Source of the DNA: CAYRGS01 sp964423875
GTDB taxonomy: Bacteria; UBA8248; JACPRG01; G963555815
Direction: 5' to 3'
Length of the DNA: 64,000 nucleotides
NCBI GenBank assembly: GCA_964423875.1
Contig: CAYRGS010000002.1
Location: forward strand, 32,429 to 96,428
Shown: piece after piece, positions 27,728-36,646 of the stretch
How the letters are laid out: each line of letters opens with the position of its first letter
Numbering within the stretch: the stretch's first letter is position 1
Position numbers and translations under genes: made by a program
The notes under the pieces: generated by a model
Told to the model about the DNA's origin: nothing
Database searches by the model: none
The model's input: the letters and a program-made list of their open reading frames with translations, nothing else

Positions 27728-29122
27728 TCAGACTTTCGGCTGATGAACGCTCATCCCGCGAACAACGTGAGCGGCCTCCATGACGCTCTCGGCGAGCGTG
27801 GGGTGGGCGTGAATCGTCTCGGCCAGTTCGTCCACGCTGAGCTCCCAGGTCATGGCGACGGCGGCCTCGTGAATCAACTCGGCCGCGCTCGCACCGATAA
27901 TGTGGACGCCCAGGATCTCTCCGGTCCCCTCGGAGGTGACAATTTTGACCTCGCCGGCGATCTCCCCGACTGCCTGGGAGCGCCCCAGCGCCCGGTACGG
28001 GAAGCGGCCGATCTTGACGCCGTTTCCCGCCTCCTTGGCCTGGGCTTCGGTGAGGCCGATGCTTCCGATTTCGGGGTGCGTAAAGATCCCGGCAGGGATG
28101 GTCTCGTAGCGCATGGTCTTGTCGCCCCCTAGGGCGTTCGTGACGGCAACGATCCCCTCCGCGCTGGCCTTATGGGCAAGGAGCTTCCCCCCCGCCACGT
28201 CTCCGGCGGCGTAGATGCCGGAGACGCCGGTCTCCATTCGCCCATTAACCCGGATGTGTCCCTCCTCCACCAGGGCGACGCCCGCCGCCTCGAGACCGAT
28301 GTCGCCGGTGTTCAGCGCCCGGCCAATCGAGATCAGGGCCTTTTGGGCCTTCACACGCTCTCCGCCTGCCAGCTTCGCCTCGACGGAACCGAATTTTTTC
28401 TCCACACCCTCGATCTCCTGATCGACAATGAGACGAATCTTCTCCTTCTTCAGCTCCCGCTCGAGTAGTTTCGAGATATCCTCGTCCTCGGTCGCGACGG
28501 CCCGGGGGAGCATCTCCAGCATCGTCACCTTGCATCCCAGGGCGCTGAAGAGGAAGGCAAACTCGCATCCGATGATCCCTGCGCCAATAATGAGGAGGCT
28601 CTCGGGGATCTCCTCCATGACAACGGCGTCGTCCGAGGAGAGGATGTCCTTGCCGTCGGTGGGGAACGCGGGAAACTGCGCCGGACGGGAACCCGTGGCC
28701 AGGAGGACCTTGTCCGCGGACAGGTCCAAGACACTTCCGTCCGCTTCGTTCACCTCGATGCGCCTCGCGGAGCGGAGCGCTCCCCGCCCCCGAATATGTG
28801 TGACACCGTGACTGTTGAACAGACCTTCGACGCCCTTCACCATTCCGGCGATGATTTTGTCCTTCCGGGCGATCATCGCGGCGAAATCGGCCCGGACCTC
28901 TCCATCAATCACCACGCCGAACTCGGCTGCCCTCTTGACCAGGCGCAAGACCTCGGTCGAGGCGATGAGGCTCTTGGTGGGGATGCATCCCCAATTCAGG
29001 CAGACGCCCCCCACCTTATCCCGCTCGATGACGCACACGCGCCCGCCCAGTTGGGCGCCTCGGATCGCCGCCACATACCCCGCCGGCCCCCCTCCCAAAA
29101 CGGCCACGTCGAAATCCGTCAT
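27728..29122 (-). CDS. lpdA: Dihydrolipoyl dehydrogenase
   Basis: A 464-residue FAD disulfide reductase, the E3 component of 2-oxoacid dehydrogenase and glycine cleavage complexes. GGGPAGYVAA is the FAD site, the redox pair is Cys41/Cys46 in GGVCLNWGCIPTKS, the NAD site lies in LLIIGAGIIGCEFA, GIYAAGDVAG is the second FAD contact, and the C-terminal HAHPTLAE carries the catalytic His-Glu. All motifs are intact. No E1 or E2 genes are nearby, so partners are encoded elsewhere. Divergent from the nucleotide-sugar gene. Confidence 0.96.
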   Translation of the reverse strand: MTDFDVAVLGGGPAGYVAAIRGAQLGGRVCVIERDKVGGVCLNWGCIPTKSLIASTEVLRLVKRAAEFGVVIDGEVRADFAAMIARKDKIIAGMVKGVEGLFNSHGVTHIRGRGALRSARRIEVNEADGSVLDLSADKVLLATGSRPAQFPAFPTDGKDILSSDDAVVMEEIPESLLIIGAGIIGCEFAFLFSALGCKVTMLEMLPRAVATEDEDISKLLERELKKEKIRLIVDQEIEGVEKKFGSVEAKLAGGERVKAQKALISIGRALNTGDIGLEAAGVALVEEGHIRVNGRMETGVSGIYAAGDVAGGKLLAHKASAEGIVAVTNALGGDKTMRYETIPAGIFTHPEIGSIGLTEAQAKEAGNGVKIGRFPYRALGRSQAVGEIAGEVKIVTSEGTGEILGVHIIGASAAELIHEAAVAMTWELSVDELAETIHAHPTLAESVMEAAHVVRGMSVHQPKV

Positions 29123-29427
29123 GAATCCGATCCCTTTTCCACAAATCCGGAGGCAAGCTGGGACGAAAGGGATTCCTTTCGATTCTCAGCGCCTGATATG
29201 ACGCTTATTATGAACGCCGCCCCCGCCACGGGTCCACCCGGCTGTCTCGATGGACCTGCCGCCCCGTCTCATTTCGGGGTTCGGGATCAGGCGTTTGCGG
29301 ATCGCAATCTGCGATTTCGGATTTTCTCCACTTACCCACCCATCCGGCCGCGGGTGTGGTAAATTCATAGAGCGCGGCACGGGGCTTCTACCTCTCATTG
29401 AGCAAATCAACGCGGACGGATTGACCA
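29123..29427. other. Divergent intergenic region
   Basis: About 300 bases between the divergent lpdA and nucleotide-sugar reductase genes, presumably with promoters for both. I see no consensus elements or RNA structure that I would assert. Confidence 0.35.
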
Positions 29428-30417
29428 TTGTCAGATCGAGTCCTAATCACAGGGGCGACGGGATTTGCCGGCAGGTGGCTGGCGGACCACCTGCTGGCAC
29501 AAGGCCGGGAGGTGGTCGGAACGATTTACGGAGGAACGCCTCCCGAAGATTTTCCTTCCGACCGGATTCCCCTGCACCCCTGCGACCTGGGGGAGATGAA
29601 CGCGATCCGGGCGATAATCTCGGCGATCAACCCTCGGGAGATCTACCATGTGGCGGCGCAGGCCGTCGTATCGATCGCGTGGCAAGACCCCTGGATGACC
29701 TTTCGCGTGAACGCGATGGGAACGGTCAACCTTCTTGAGGCCTGTCGCTGTCATGGGAGGAAATCCCGGATTCTGCTCGTCAGCTCGGCCAGCGTCTACG
29801 GCCTCCCGCCGGCGAACGGAAAGTTGATGGAAGACATGCCTTTGAGGCCGAATGATCCGTACGGCGTCAGCAAGGTCGCGGCCGACCAAGCGGCGGTTCT
29901 CTATCATCAGGCGTACGGGATGGACATCCTGCGGGCCCGAGCGTTCAATCACATCGGGCCGGGGCCCGCCGACAAGCACGCGGTCGGTAATTTTGCCCGG
30001 CAAATTACCGAGATGGAGTCGTCGGGCGGCGGCGACATCAGCGTGGGCAACCTCACCGCCCGTCGAAATTTCACCGACGTCCGGGACGTCGTCCGAGCGT
30101 ACGTCCTTCTGATGGAACGGGGAGAACCCGGCGAGGCCTATAACGTCTGCGGCAATACGGTCCTGTCCATCGAACAGATCCTCGACCGGCTGATTGTTCT
30201 CAGTCCTTTCGAGTTCAGAAAGGTCCAGGTTCCGGAGAGAATGAGGCCCGTCGACACGCCCTTGAGCGACGGGGCCAACACGAAACTGAAGCAGGCCACG
30301 GGTTGGAAGCCCATAATACCCTTTGAGCAATCGCTTTTGGACCTTCTGGAGTACTGGCGAAAGAGAGAGCGGGACGACCCTCCGACACCGACCACCGAAA
30401 AACCGCCGAGCGCTTGA
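29428..30417 (+). CDS. NAD-dependent epimerase/dehydratase, GDP-6-deoxymannose reductase-like
   Basis: A 329-residue extended SDR. ITGATGFAGRWLADHLL is the NAD site, LLVSSASVYG gives the Ser, and YGVSKVAAD the Tyr-Lys pair. ARAFNHIGPGP is typical of GDP-6-deoxy-D-mannose/GDP-mannose dehydratase-type enzymes that make deoxyhexoses such as rhamnose for surface glycans. The start is TTG 29428 with a weak purine-rich sequence upstream. No other glycan genes lie nearby. The exact sugar is inferred. Confidence 0.87.
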   Translation: MSDRVLITGATGFAGRWLADHLLAQGREVVGTIYGGTPPEDFPSDRIPLHPCDLGEMNAIRAIISAINPREIYHVAAQAVVSIAWQDPWMTFRVNAMGTVNLLEACRCHGRKSRILLVSSASVYGLPPANGKLMEDMPLRPNDPYGVSKVAADQAAVLYHQAYGMDILRARAFNHIGPGPADKHAVGNFARQITEMESSGGGDISVGNLTARRNFTDVRDVVRAYVLLMERGEPGEAYNVCGNTVLSIEQILDRLIVLSPFEFRKVQVPERMRPVDTPLSDGANTKLKQATGWKPIIPFEQSLLDLLEYWRKRERDDPPTPTTEKPPSA

Positions 30418-30456
30418 CAGCCTTCCGGGCGCAACCCTAAATAATGAGTGCGCGGT

Positions 30457-30532
30457 GGGGGATTAGCTCAGCTGGGAGAGCGCGTGGTTCGCAATCACGA
30501 GGTCACCGGTTCGATCCCGGTATCCTCCACCA
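30457..30532 (+). tRNA. tRNA-Ala (anticodon CGC)
   Basis: A complete cloverleaf. The acceptor GGGGGAT pairs with ATCCTCC, including the G3:U70 wobble that marks alanine tRNAs. D-arm GCTC...GAGC; anticodon stem CGTGG/TCACG with the loop TTCGCAA (anticodon CGC); T-arm ACCGG-TTCGATC-CCGGT; CCA is encoded. 76 bases. It is the only tRNA found in the window. Confidence 0.96.
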
Positions 30533-30651
30533 AATAAATGTTTAAATTCAATAAGTTCCCGTAGCCGGGTAGTTCTTCTCAGCATCCACATTCTGCGAAG
30601 TTTCCAATAAGTTTCCAAGTTTCTGTACCGCGGCCGCTTTGTGCGGCGGAG

Positions 30652-30940
30652 ATGCCGCAGATCCGGCTGATGGCCCGTAAGGCGGACAAGGTGATGGTGC
30701 CGATGCGCTTCGCGGACCATGGCCTCAACATGGTGGGGAACGTGTGGGAATGGGTTCAGGACCGATATCGGCCGGATTACTACCGGACCGCCCTCACACG
30801 GAATCCGAAGGGACCTGCCACCGGCATTCGGCGGGTGGTTGCGCGGGGGCTCGTGGTTCCGCGCAGCGCACCGGGACCGGGACCCGCTCAACAGCTGGGA
30901 CTTCACGCTGGGTTTCCGCTGCGCCAAGAACATTCCATAA
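30652..30940 (+). pseudogene. C-terminal remnant of a formylglycine-generating/SUMF1-type protein, frameshifted
   Basis: The reading HGLNMVGNVWEWVQDRY...YYRTALTRNPKGPATGIRRV is the classic C-terminal part of an FGE-sulfatase (SUMF1) domain, whose consensus is NVWEW...NPxGPxxGxxRVxRGGSW. After about 30838 the sense continues one frame over: LRGGSWFRAAH...LGFRCAKN, ending at TAA 30938-30940. So a frameshift interrupts the domain, and the N-terminal two-thirds are missing. It begins 120 bases after the tRNA gene. Probably a dead remnant of a sulfatase-maturing or ergothioneine/SUMF-type protein. Confidence 0.7.
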
Positions 30941-30974
30941 AGGGCCCCTCTGTCTTTTCACATTTTCCGGGGGT

Positions 30975-33029
30975 TCATTCAAGGGATGTGCTTGGCCGTG
31001 CCCACGTGAGCCTCCCCCTCCCCTTCTCGCCGATGTGGTAATTGTGGCAGGTCAGACAGCCCTCCGGGGCCTCCGCCTTTTTGTGACAGGCGGCACACTC
31101 GGCTTTTTTGATCCGCTTGAAGTTCCCGTTGAATTTCGCGGGATTGAAATCCTTGTACAGGTCCGCTGATTTGCGATCCGGGCGATGGCACGTGAAACAC
31201 CTTTTCCCGTCGCCCAGGGTGAGGTGCGGCGCATGGATGAAGCGGTTGAACCCCTTTTCATCGCTTCTCGGCCGCTTCTCCTCCCAGTTCACCCGGCGGA
31301 CGCCCTTGACCTCGTCAACGCTGTGGCACTTCCCGCACATGTCCGGGAACGAGGCAGCGTCGGTTAAAGCGGTGAAAACCTTCTCCAGTGCCGAACCCCT
31401 CCGGCCCTTGACACTGAGGTCCAACCAGCCGCGAACGAAGCGGTCCGCGTGACCCGTGGGCCGATATATCAGCGAGAAGTCCTCCCGGCGCCAGGCGTCG
31501 GCGGCGCTCGACCCCTCGTCAGAAGAAGCTTTCGCCTGTCTGTCTTTCTTACCTCCCTTCCTGCCATCGGAATTTTCCTTCTCTTCCTCCACCTTCCAGC
31601 GGGACATCTCGGATTCAAGCTTGGGCAGCCAGGACCGCTGGGCCGCGCGGACGATCTGAACGGGCATTTGCATGATAAGTCCAAGGGTCTCGCCTTCGCT
31701 CAATGACCGTCCAAGCGCCTTCACCAGTCGGTCATTGAACCCCTTCTGCCCCTTTATTGACAGGTCAAAGAGGAGCGCCTTCACCAGCCGGGCGAGCCGC
31801 CCGGCCGCGATTGCTTGCTTCTCCTCGTCATCGTCCTCCAGCGCCGCTTCCACCTTCGCAAAGCCGGGGTCCGACGCGAGAAGAAAACGCATAAAAGCGG
31901 TGATTTCCTCCTCCTGGGCCTCCTCCGGCCATTCCCCCACATCCACATTGGCATCTCGGAGGGTGTCGAGATCAAGGGCTGGCAACGTGAAGATGGGGAT
32001 GCCCTCGGCGCGAATATCCGCCTCATGGCAGAAGGCGCAGCTTTCTCCGAACCCTTTCATCAACATCTCGCCGCCCGCGGGGGACCGCTCGTGGCAGCGC
32101 CCGCAAGGGAGCGGATCGCCCTTTTTGAGCAGGCCTTTTTTTCTGAAGTGTTTGGGGTGGGAAACGTGATCGAAGATCAGCCGGGTCCGCCGCCCATATG
32201 GAAAACGCGTGAATTCAGGGTGACTTGTCCCAAAGTCGCGATACCGGTAGACATGGCATGCTTGGCATCGTCGATCGTCCATGGCCGTCAAGTCGAATTT
32301 CCTGCCCCGGTGTTCTTTATGGCACACGGCGCAGGCCAACTTCGCCCCGCCGGCTTGCCCCCCCTTCAAATCAAGCAAGGAGGCCAGGAAGAGGGCCGGT
32401 GAACCGCCGGCCGGGGGAAACCTCTTTCGGATTTTCGAGGTGATCCGAGCCAGCTTCTCGGGCGAGGACGTGTGCGACCGCATGGCCTGATCGCCCAGGG
32501 TGTGGCAACCCAGACAAAGCCCGCTGTCATCCCGCGCGGATCCGGACGTCAGGGCGGCCTGGACCCACTTCGTCAAGCCCCCTTGAAACACCGTGTGGCA
32601 GTTCTCGCAGCGCCGTCCCAGCGTGCCGTGGTGCACAGTCAACGGGCCCGGCGAGATGAATTCCCGACCGGCATCGCCGGAGAGGAGCAGGAAGATGAGA
32701 CCGAACATGAGCCCCAACGCCCAGCGGGAGAGCGCCCCGCGGCGTGCTCTTGCGTTCAGAACCGGCCGGCAGGGCGGGACGACACTCGAGCAAGCACCGT
32801 CGGGCAGCGGGCCCGCATCGCACGCGCCGCCGAAGGCGTTCGCACGCGCGCACTTCCACCGGGCCCCGTTTTTTTTGGGCGTGCACTCGCGCGCGGCCAT
32901 GCACCGGCCCTTGTGATCCGGTCCGATGCCGCAGGCCTTCCCCTCGGCCGCCCATCCGCACACCCACTTCTGGGTCGGCCGCTCGTAATGGGATTCAGCG
33001 AACCCGTAATCTTGCAGGCGCCGGCTCAT
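30975..33029 (-). CDS. Membrane-anchored decahaem cytochrome c with N-terminal duplicated Cys4 domain
   Basis: A 684-residue protein. Residues 24-87 contain eight Cys in two similar units (C-x8-C-x9-C-x5-C and C-x9-C-x9-C-x6-C, both with a CxxGP core), then one hydrophobic segment (about 103-117), and a large external part with ten CxxCH haem sites: CENCH, CLGCH, CAVCH, CQACH, CGRCH, CAFCH, CGKCH, CFTCH, CAACH and CLTCH. Between the sixth and seventh haem is a long haem-free, charged, helical stretch. The Cys-rich end would face the cytoplasm and the haems the periplasm. Its ATG overlaps the stop of the preceding gene by 4 bases. It is the core of the electron-transfer block: likely a conduit from cytoplasmic or membrane redox partners to periplasmic cytochromes. 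Confidence 0.9.
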   Translation of the reverse strand: MSRRLQDYGFAESHYERPTQKWVCGWAAEGKACGIGPDHKGRCMAARECTPKKNGARWKCARANAFGGACDAGPLPDGACSSVVPPCRPVLNARARRGALSRWALGLMFGLIFLLLSGDAGREFISPGPLTVHHGTLGRRCENCHTVFQGGLTKWVQAALTSGSARDDSGLCLGCHTLGDQAMRSHTSSPEKLARITSKIRKRFPPAGGSPALFLASLLDLKGGQAGGAKLACAVCHKEHRGRKFDLTAMDDRRCQACHVYRYRDFGTSHPEFTRFPYGRRTRLIFDHVSHPKHFRKKGLLKKGDPLPCGRCHERSPAGGEMLMKGFGESCAFCHEADIRAEGIPIFTLPALDLDTLRDANVDVGEWPEEAQEEEITAFMRFLLASDPGFAKVEAALEDDDEEKQAIAAGRLARLVKALLFDLSIKGQKGFNDRLVKALGRSLSEGETLGLIMQMPVQIVRAAQRSWLPKLESEMSRWKVEEEKENSDGRKGGKKDRQAKASSDEGSSAADAWRREDFSLIYRPTGHADRFVRGWLDLSVKGRRGSALEKVFTALTDAASFPDMCGKCHSVDEVKGVRRVNWEEKRPRSDEKGFNRFIHAPHLTLGDGKRCFTCHRPDRKSADLYKDFNPAKFNGNFKRIKKAECAACHKKAEAPEGCLTCHNYHIGEKGRGRLTWARPSTSLE

Positions 33030-33847
33030 GGATTTCCAACCGAGAAGGCGTAGATGAAGACCACGTGTTCAAGGGCAAGAATCAACAGGCAGTAGGTCAG
33101 CGGAACATGGAAAAACAGCCACCGCTTCAGCATCGCCTGCAGGGCGTGCTGGTGGTCTAGGTGATCCTTTTGCCGCACGAGCTCAACCAAGGCGTCCAGG
33201 TGGCACTTTTGCTCCTTGTTCAGATAACGCCGCAGTCCGGTGCTCTCTTCCAAAAGAGCGTGGAGGGGGCCATTCGACTGCAAGAGGTGCAACCAGAAGT
33301 TGCGCGGACCGGAAAAGAAAGACAAGAGCCGGTCGGCGTAGAAGTCCGCAATCGTCGTCGACTTCCCCTCCTCGGCGGATCGAACGACCAGGGCCTCCGC
33401 CTCCTCCCGCAACCGGCGGCGAAGCTCGGGGATTCGCTCGAAGATGACCTCTTCCCCATGACGGGCAAGACGGGGCGCGAATCGTCGCGAGATTCGAAAA
33501 CCGAACACGCCGCTGGCCGCCGCGCCCAGATACAACAGGGCCAGCGTCATCTCCAAAGGCCCGTTCGGCGCTCGGAACCCCACGTGAAGCAGGAACAGGA
33601 GAATCGAGAACCACCCGATATTCAAGTGGACCTGGAGCCAGACGGAAGAAGACCCAAGCGGAAGAAAGGGAAGTTTTTTGCGAACATTATAAATGGCGAG
33701 GAAAACAATGGCCGCCAGCAGAACCGAGCCGCTCAGAAATTGAGAGCGCAGAAGAGTCGAAGAATATGCGTGATCAACCGCAACCGCGACAAGGGAGAAA
33801 ACGACCAGGATCAACAAACTGAGCCACCGGCGGGCGGCAAAGGTCAT
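33026..33847 (-). CDS. Membrane protein with two H-x13-H helices, cytochrome b-like
   Basis: A 273-residue membrane protein with about five helices: one near the N-terminus, then helices around FLSGSVLLAAIVFLAIY, HLNIGWFSILLFLLH and LALLYLGAAASGVFGF, a soluble part, and a last helix HVPLTYCLLILALEH. Two helices carry pairs of His exactly 14 residues apart (H-x13-H). This spacing is the haem b ligation pattern of ferric reductases and NADPH oxidases, where two such helices stack two haems across the membrane. The start is set at ATG 33847, overlapping the stop of the previous gene (TGATG); a GTG five codons upstream is possible. Coupled to the decahaem gene downstream. Probably a transmembrane electron carrier. 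Confidence 0.8.
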   Translation of the reverse strand: MTFAARRWLSLLILVVFSLVAVAVDHAYSSTLLRSQFLSGSVLLAAIVFLAIYNVRKKLPFLPLGSSSVWLQVHLNIGWFSILLFLLHVGFRAPNGPLEMTLALLYLGAAASGVFGFRISRRFAPRLARHGEEVIFERIPELRRRLREEAEALVVRSAEEGKSTTIADFYADRLLSFFSGPRNFWLHLLQSNGPLHALLEESTGLRRYLNKEQKCHLDALVELVRQKDHLDHQHALQAMLKRWLFFHVPLTYCLLILALEHVVFIYAFSVGNP

Positions 33848-35565
33848 CACCGGTTGACCCACTTCAAAAGCTCATCCCCATCCCGCAAGTCCATGCGAAT
33901 CAACGCATCGTGCGGGCAGGCCCGCTGGCAGGCGGGGCCGCCCATCTGGTCGATGCACAGGTCGCATTTCGTCGCCCTCTCAATAGGAAGGTTCGTTTCC
34001 TGGTCCAAGAGGAGGTTTCCTTTCGGGTCTTGGATCGGGACCATCCGGATGTTGTCATAGGGACAACTGTTCGCGCAGGTCGAGCACCCGATGCAGGTGA
34101 CGTCGTTGATAACGACCTGCCCCCCATCGCGGTCGCGATGGATCGCCCCTGTCGGGCAACCGATCATACACACCGGATCGATGCAGTGCATGCACGCGTT
34201 CGCGATCATGTAACGGCCGTCCCGCTTTCCGTGTCGGATGAAGCGCGGGTTGTTGTCGTGCGTCTCCGCGCAGGCCCGGACGCACTCGTCGCACCGGGTG
34301 CATCGATCCAGGTCGATAACCATGGCGGCCGTACCGTTGATGAAGCGGTTGTCGACAAGGAACTCCTGGAAGCCGATTTCAAGCTCGGCGCCCTTTCGCG
34401 CGTCCCGCCACGCCGACCGGGCGGCCGAACGAGGCGTGACCCTCGGCGGAAGCATCTCCTCCGGGATCGACGGCAGGACGTACTTCTCGATGATGGCCGT
34501 CGGCACGCGCAAAATGCCGACGTATCCCACGGCCCGCAAGGTTTTTTGAAGAGAAACCGCCTCGCCGAATTGCCAGTTGTGGGCGATTTCGTTGAAACCG
34601 AACGTCGCCCCCCGGCCCAGATAGCTGACCGTCCGGTGGCCACTTTCGATGACCTCGGAGAGTCGGGCGAACCCCGTGCGGATCAAAATCAACCCATCGG
34701 CGTAGTGGCCCTCCTGCGCGATGACGGGTTCGTGCTCAAGCCGCTCGGCCGCCTCTTTGGCGGCCAGTGACTTGAACGTTCCATACCAGTCGAAGGTCCC
34801 ATACGTCTCGAAAAGGACGCTGTCCGCGACCACCTTTTGGTCTTCCTCATTGAGACGCCGGAACTCGGGCAGCTCATTCAGGTAGACTTTCAGGCTGCGC
34901 TCCCGATAGAGCCGATCGATGTATTTCCGCACCCCGTCGTCCCAGCGCCGGATGTCGCGCAGCCCCTGCCAGCGCACCTCGAGGAGTATGCACTCGCCGT
35001 CGGCGAATACCGTCGCCGTCCGCGGGTGCCGGCCCAACGCCGCGAGCTCGCCGAACAGCGTGCCCACATGGAGAGGGGTGTTTTTGTATCGATCCAAAAT
35101 GGCGGGGACGTCCTGAAGGAAAATACGCGTCTCGCGGCCCGCCCCCGACTGGGCGAAACCGCCGGACCTCTTGTGTTTCACCCACTCCCGGACTTCGGGA
35201 AGCCGGGAGTTCGACCAAAGCTGGCCGAGAGCCCGGAAGAATCCTTTCCCCTGGGGTTCGCGCCGTCCGAGGAGCGACTCCTCCAGAGGATCGATGGCGA
35301 CGCGGACGGACCCATCCAGAACCAGAAAGGCGGAATGTCCGTAATCTCCCCGGCGCACGATGATCTCGCCGTTATGGCACCGAAGAATGCGCGATTCGTT
35401 CTTCAGGATGTCGCGAAACGGCGCGCCCGAGGGGAAGTTGGCGGGATCGACTTGATCGAGCGGTGGCTTCGTCAAGAGCCAATCGATGTCCGCGTCGGAC
35501 ATTTCGGCCGAGAACGGCTCGTCCCGCATCTGAGGGGGCTGTATGGCTAGGGGTTCAGCCGGCAT
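33847..35565 (-). CDS. Double cyclic-nucleotide-binding domain protein fused to a four-cluster ferredoxin domain
   Basis: A 572-residue protein. Two cNMP-binding (Crp-type) beta-roll domains occupy about residues 55-180 (IIVRRGDYGHSAFLVLDGS, LFGELAALGRHPRTATVFA) and 215-350 (LILIRTGFARLSEVIE, YLGRGATFGF). The last 160 residues form a ferredoxin of the DmsB/NrfC type with four Cys sets (CTRCDECVRAC, CMHCIDPVCMIGC, CIGCSTCANSC and CDLCIDQMGGPACQRAC). No HTH is present, so it is not a Crp transcription factor. It most likely passes electrons to the coupled membrane subunits under control of a bound nucleotide or ligand. The ATG at 35565 is used; a TTG three codons upstream is possible. Confidence 0.88.
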   Translation of the reverse strand: MPAEPLAIQPPQMRDEPFSAEMSDADIDWLLTKPPLDQVDPANFPSGAPFRDILKNESRILRCHNGEIIVRRGDYGHSAFLVLDGSVRVAIDPLEESLLGRREPQGKGFFRALGQLWSNSRLPEVREWVKHKRSGGFAQSGAGRETRIFLQDVPAILDRYKNTPLHVGTLFGELAALGRHPRTATVFADGECILLEVRWQGLRDIRRWDDGVRKYIDRLYRERSLKVYLNELPEFRRLNEEDQKVVADSVLFETYGTFDWYGTFKSLAAKEAAERLEHEPVIAQEGHYADGLILIRTGFARLSEVIESGHRTVSYLGRGATFGFNEIAHNWQFGEAVSLQKTLRAVGYVGILRVPTAIIEKYVLPSIPEEMLPPRVTPRSAARSAWRDARKGAELEIGFQEFLVDNRFINGTAAMVIDLDRCTRCDECVRACAETHDNNPRFIRHGKRDGRYMIANACMHCIDPVCMIGCPTGAIHRDRDGGQVVINDVTCIGCSTCANSCPYDNIRMVPIQDPKGNLLLDQETNLPIERATKCDLCIDQMGGPACQRACPHDALIRMDLRDGDELLKWVNR

Positions 35566-35602
35566 GCTACGCAATCTTGCGATTCGGGGGGAGATTCTTG
35601 AG

Positions 35603-36646
35603 CTATGGCGCTGGAGTCCCCTTGTACGTATCCGCTTGGGGAATCATCGGATCCAGGGCCGCCCACGCGCCGCCGTTGGAGGGATCGGACAGCTTCTTCG
35701 CCGCCTCGGCGACCTTCTCGGCGGCCGCAAGGAGGGCGTCTGAATGATTCGGCTTGAGCTCCACCGCGGACACGGCGGCCAGGATCGCGTCGATCTCGGT
35801 CACCTTGACCAGCCCGGCCGCCCGCTTCAGGGACTCTATTGCGGCCGCCACACGCACCGCCATCCTCTGGGCGTAAACCCCATCGGCGCTGGCCTTGGCC
35901 AACCCGCGCAGGTTGTACTCCAGTTTCACCGCTTGGCCGACGAGAAAGAGAACTCGCTTGACCTCCACCGAGGCCTCGGCGTTCTGCTTTCCTTCCGAGG
36001 CGACGAAGTTGTGGAGGACCTCGCCCTGCGACCATGCAACGAGCTCGAAATCGCTTCCGGGCGGGTGGCTCCCCACGTTCACCAGCTTCTCATTGGGGAC
36101 GGTGTGGCACCCCAAACAGCCCGAGGCGAGACGGTAAATCTCAACGGGCCGGATCATGCCGGCCGCTTTTAATTTCGAGAGCCGCATTTCTCTGTGCTCG
36201 GGGGCTTCATTTTTTTTCGCTGTGTTGTCGTTGTCCCCGAATTCCTGATGAACGTCCACCCATTCAACGGCCGCCCCGTGGCAGGACTCGCAGGAAACGC
36301 CCGCAATGGCTTTCGTCCTATTCCCTCTCGGAATCGAGGTGTAGTGGCAACCCGCACAAAAGCCCCGTTTGATGAGCCTGACGTTCATCGCCTTGGCGAT
36401 CTTTCGGCTCACCTTGCGCCGCGGATTTTTCGTCAAGCTCCGGAACCCTTTGGCGTGCTTTGACTCCTTCCACGCCTTCACCGCAGACTCATGGCACTGG
36501 CCACATTTTTTGGGTCCGACCACCTTCTTCGGGTCCGGAGCGGCAGTGGCTGTCCCCGCCAGTGCGCCGCACACCAGACCCAAGGCGGCGGCGATCCAAA
36601 GGCGCCGTGATCCCAAACTCACCAGAAAATATTTTCCGCTAAACAT
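35603..36646 (-). CDS. Periplasmic tetrahaem cytochrome c554-type protein
   Basis: A 347-residue exported cytochrome. A signal peptide is clear (basic start, LWIAAALGLVCGALAGTATA, cut near AAP). Four CxxCH sites follow: CGQCH with the W-K-x-S-x-H motif of c554-like proteins, CAGCH, CESCH and CLGCH, all in the first 200 residues. The C-terminal 150 residues are helical without haem (alanine- and lysine-rich) and may contact a partner. Cytochrome c554 types move electrons between quinol or hydroxylamine systems and other carriers. ATG 36646 follows AGAGGGAC. The gene is the first of four tightly spaced minus-strand genes ending at 30975, so they form an operon. Confidence 0.9.
   Translation of the reverse strand: MFSGKYFLVSLGSRRLWIAAALGLVCGALAGTATAAPDPKKVVGPKKCGQCHESAVKAWKESKHAKGFRSLTKNPRRKVSRKIAKAMNVRLIKRGFCAGCHYTSIPRGNRTKAIAGVSCESCHGAAVEWVDVHQEFGDNDNTAKKNEAPEHREMRLSKLKAAGMIRPVEIYRLASGCLGCHTVPNEKLVNVGSHPPGSDFELVAWSQGEVLHNFVASEGKQNAEASVEVKRVLFLVGQAVKLEYNLRGLAKASADGVYAQRMAVRVAAAIESLKRAAGLVKVTEIDAILAAVSAVELKPNHSDALLAAAEKVAEAAKKLSDPSNGGAWAALDPMIPQADTYKGTPAP

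Noticed and set aside
30533..30651. Attachment-site-like sequence after tRNA-Ala
   Set aside because: No repeat of the tRNA 3' end was found in the flanks by eye, and no integrase gene is present.
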